Origin: DASPOJ01 sp050014395
Lineage (GTDB): Bacteria; Acidobacteriota; Terriglobia; Acidiferrales; UBA7541
Reading direction: 5' to 3'
Assembly: GCA_050014395.1 (NCBI GenBank)
Contig: JBEKDK010000038.1
Coordinates: 1-29,638 of the forward strand
Length of the DNA stretch: 29,638 nucleotides
Shown piece after piece: positions 27,468-29,638 of the stretch. Below the pieces are notes generated by a model, which was not told the DNA's origin, made no database searches, and saw only the letters and a program-made list of their open reading frames with translations. The translations under genes and the position numbers were made by a program. Every line of letters begins with the position of its first letter. Position 1 is the first letter of the stretch.

Positions 27468-29638
27468 TCAGGCGCCGAGGCGGCTCAAAATCGCCAGCGC
27501 CGCTTCTTTGGCTTTCTCGCCGCGCTCGCCGGCAGGCCCAACGCACGAAGGGCAGCCCGCTTCGCATTCGCAGCTTTCAATCAGCGCGCGCGTTCGCGCC
27601 AGCAGCAGATCGCAAACGCGGAATAGCGGCTCGGAAAATCCAATGCCGCCGGGATATGCGTCGTACAGATACAAATTGGGCTCAAAGAATTCGGTGTCAG
27701 CCATCGCGCCGGCGCCGGAATCGGAAAGATGCTCGGACACAACATCTGCCGCGGGCGCGGCCGGTTTGTAATCGCGCAATTCCTCTTCATCCTCGCCCGG
27801 CTCGCGATATTCGCCCGGCGCAGGAGCCCGCTCGCCGATCGCCGTGCCCAGATCGCGCCGGTCGCACATCAGCAGCAGCGTCGCCACCGATTCCAGCGCG
27901 TAAAGCAATCCGAACATTCCGTTTTGCCGCTCGCGAATGGGGAAGGGCAGCGATTCCACCAGCGCGCGCTCGAGCGTCAGCCAAAATGCCGTGGTGTGCA
28001 TTTCGTTTTCCGGCAATTCCAGCTTCCCCGAGCCGACATTTTCGTTGGTGAAAAATTTAATTTTCTTGAAGCCCACCACTTGCGAGCGCACCTGCACGTC
28101 TCCGTGTGAGCGCGTGGCGTCGCGGTCGGCGCCGGAATCTCGATCGTTCAGCCGCGCTTCGGCCGCCGATTCCAGCACGCGCACTTGCGTATAGCGAATC
28201 GCGTCGGTGTAGTAATCCGCGTCCACGCGCTTCACGTAGGCCTTGCGCTCGTCGAAATCGAGGCGCTCCACGTGATATTGCTGGCCCTGGTGCAGATAGA
28301 TGGCCTTGGGATGCACGGTCGCGAGCGCGCTCGGAAAATCCACTTCGCCGATCACTTCGGCCTCGCCCGTCGTGTCCACGATCACGAAATTGTCGGAGCT
28401 CACCGAGCGCAGGCTGATCGTGTCCGCCGGATACGCGTCGCTCGACCAATGCCAATGCTCGCCTGAGCGGTGCAGAAAGCCGGCCTGCTCGAGGCGCTCG
28501 CACAGCGCGGGCAAATCGACCGAGCCGAAATGTTCCTCCGGCGAAAGCGGCAGCTCGAACGCCGCACATTTCAAATGGTTCACCAAAATTTCCAAATTGT
28601 CCGGCTGCACGTAAGCGCTTTCCGGCGGCCGGCCGAAAAAATAATCCGGATTCTTCACGATGAATTGATCCAGCGGCGCCGACGATGCCACCAGCACGGC
28701 GCACGAATTGCCTTTGCGCCGCCCGGCGCGCCCCGCGCGCTGCCACGTGGAAGCAATCGTGCCCGCGTAGCCCGCCATCACGGATGCGTCCAGCGAGCCG
28801 ACGTCGATGCCCAACTCGAGCGCGCTGGTTGAAACCACGCCGCGAATTCTCCCATCGCGCAGGCCGCGCTCGATTTCGCGCCGTTCGCCCGGCAAATATC
28901 CGCCGCGGTAGCCGCGAATCGGCTCGGGTTCCGCGACGCCCGCGGGATTGGCGTGCCGCAGATACGTGAGCAGCACTTCGGTGTGCAGCCGGCTATTGGC
29001 GAAGACGATGGTTTGCAATCCGCGCTTCAGAAATTCCTGCGCCACTCGCGACGATTCGTTCACGTAGCTGCGCCGAATTCCCAGATGTTTGTTGATCACC
29101 GGCGGATTGTAGAAGACGAAGGTTTTCGCCGCAGCCGGCGCGCCATTTTCTTCGATGCCCTCGAATGGCGCTTCCGTCAGGCGCGAGGCCAGCTCCACCG
29201 GATTCGCGATCGTCGCCGACGACGCGATGAATTGCAGCTCCGAGCCGTAAAACCGCGCGACGCGCGCCAGGCGCCGCAGCACGTTGGCCAAATGGCTTCC
29301 GAACACGCCGCGATACGTGTGCAACTCGTCGAGCACGACGTAGCGCAAATTCTCAAATAGGCGCGTCCACTTCGTGTGGTGCGGCAAAATTCCCGTGTGC
29401 AGCATGTCGGGATTGGAAAGCACGATGTGCCCGCGCTCGCGGATCGCGCGCCGCGCGTCGGCCGGCGTATCGCCGTCGTAGGTGAACACGCCGAATCGAT
29501 CTTCCAGACGCGCCGCCAGATCGTGCAGCTCGGCCAGCTGATCCTGCGCCAGCGCCTTCGTCGGAAAAAGATACAGCGCGCGCGTGTCCGGATTTTCGAG
29601 AACCGCGTTCAGCACCGGCAAGTTGTAGCAGATCGTTT
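27468..29638 (-). CDS. mrfA: YprA/MrfA-like DEAD/DEAH-box helicase with DUF1998, 5' end outside window
   Basis: A superfamily 2 helicase, cut by the window edge. The visible part of about 720 aa has LYLFPTKALAQDQL (Ia), VLDELHTYRG (DExH, motif II), SATIANP (III), TSALELGIDVGSLD (V) and WQRAGRAGRR (VI). The C-terminal DUF1998-type region has the cysteine cluster SCECEAGCPSCVGP, proposed to bind metal. The frame stays open to the last base, with ICYNLPVLNAV just inside, matching the segment right after the Walker A loop. The gene's start and Walker A are therefore just outside the window. With mrfB it forms the repair pair for mitomycin-type damage in the known system. That function is inferred from homology of architecture. 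Confidence 0.92.
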   Translation of the reverse strand, partial: TICYNLPVLNAVLENPDTRALYLFPTKALAQDQLAELHDLAARLEDRFGVFTYDGDTPADARRAIRERGHIVLSNPDMLHTGILPHHTKWTRLFENLRYVVLDELHTYRGVFGSHLANVLRRLARVARFYGSELQFIASSATIANPVELASRLTEAPFEGIEENGAPAAAKTFVFYNPPVINKHLGIRRSYVNESSRVAQEFLKRGLQTIVFANSRLHTEVLLTYLRHANPAGVAEPEPIRGYRGGYLPGERREIERGLRDGRIRGVVSTSALELGIDVGSLDASVMAGYAGTIASTWQRAGRAGRRKGNSCAVLVASSAPLDQFIVKNPDYFFGRPPESAYVQPDNLEILVNHLKCAAFELPLSPEEHFGSVDLPALCERLEQAGFLHRSGEHWHWSSDAYPADTISLRSVSSDNFVIVDTTGEAEVIGEVDFPSALATVHPKAIYLHQGQQYHVERLDFDERKAYVKRVDADYYTDAIRYTQVRVLESAAEARLNDRDSGADRDATRSHGDVQVRSQVVGFKKIKFFTNENVGSGKLELPENEMHTTAFWLTLERALVESLPFPIRERQNGMFGLLYALESVATLLLMCDRRDLGTAIGERAPAPGEYREPGEDEEELRDYKPAAPAADVVSEHLSDSGAGAMADTEFFEPNLYLYDAYPGGIGFSEPLFRVCDLLLARTRALIESCECEAGCPSCVGPAGERGEKAKEAALAILSRLGA

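Noticed and set aside
26636..28051. 471-aa plus-strand open frame
   Set aside because: It is antisense to mrfB and mrfA, whose helicase and exonuclease motifs are unmistakable on the minus strand.

Overview
The window reads as a chromosomal segment of a high-GC, aerobic, Gram-negative-type soil bacterium, most likely an Acidobacteriota member. This is an inference from several things: the conserved hypothetical genes resemble ones I associate with that phylum, a PEP-CTERM secreted protein is present, an aa3-type oxidase operon carries two subunit III genes, and short dispersed palindromic repeats are common. No rRNA or species marker is present, so the taxonomy is tentative.

Layout. Positions 169-2326 hold an IS1595-like insertion sequence with inverted ends. 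It carries a transposase plus two minus-strand passenger genes: a 252-aa protein with an R-x4-H (HEPN-like) motif, and a 55-aa basic protein. A tRNA-like structured stretch and small palindromic repeats follow. Next come a ZIP-type metal transporter (-), undecaprenyl-diphosphatase uppP (+), a Tat-exported amidohydrolase (-) preceded by a tiny Lys-rich gene, and a PEP-CTERM protein (+) with its own promoter and terminator. An orphan response regulator with a C-terminal RsbRD-like domain (-) is next.

The metabolic core runs from 8.6 to 17.4 kb on the plus strand. The glycolytic genes gap, pgk and tpiA are followed by secG and tRNA-Leu(GAG). The cytochrome c oxidase operon coxB-coxA-coxC1-coxC2-coxD then ends in a small CxxC membrane protein. 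Together these genes cover lower glycolysis, a Sec translocon subunit and terminal respiration.

From 17.4 to 22.4 kb the minus strand carries a DegT-family PLP aminotransferase, a DCC-family thiol protein, an 85-aa Cys-rich protein, a REC/HD-GYP c-di-GMP phosphodiesterase, two overlapping membrane proteins and a small exported peptide. A 17-bp inverted repeat abuts the start codon of the multi-TM gene. From 22.5 to 26.1 kb there is a conserved hypothetical gene, an XRE regulator with a degenerate S24-like domain and a near-perfect 26-bp palindrome over its predicted promoter, and two exported proteins, one an HExxH metalloprotease-like protein. The right end (26.1-29.6 kb, minus) is a mrfA-mrfB-like pair (YprA helicase, YprB exonuclease; DNA damage repair), with mrfA cut off by the window edge.

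The most interesting points are the HEPN-like passenger pair inside the IS, the operator-like palindrome of the XRE gene, the hairpin abutting a start codon, the composite repeat seen three times (once inside a reading frame), and the mrfAB pair outside Firmicutes.
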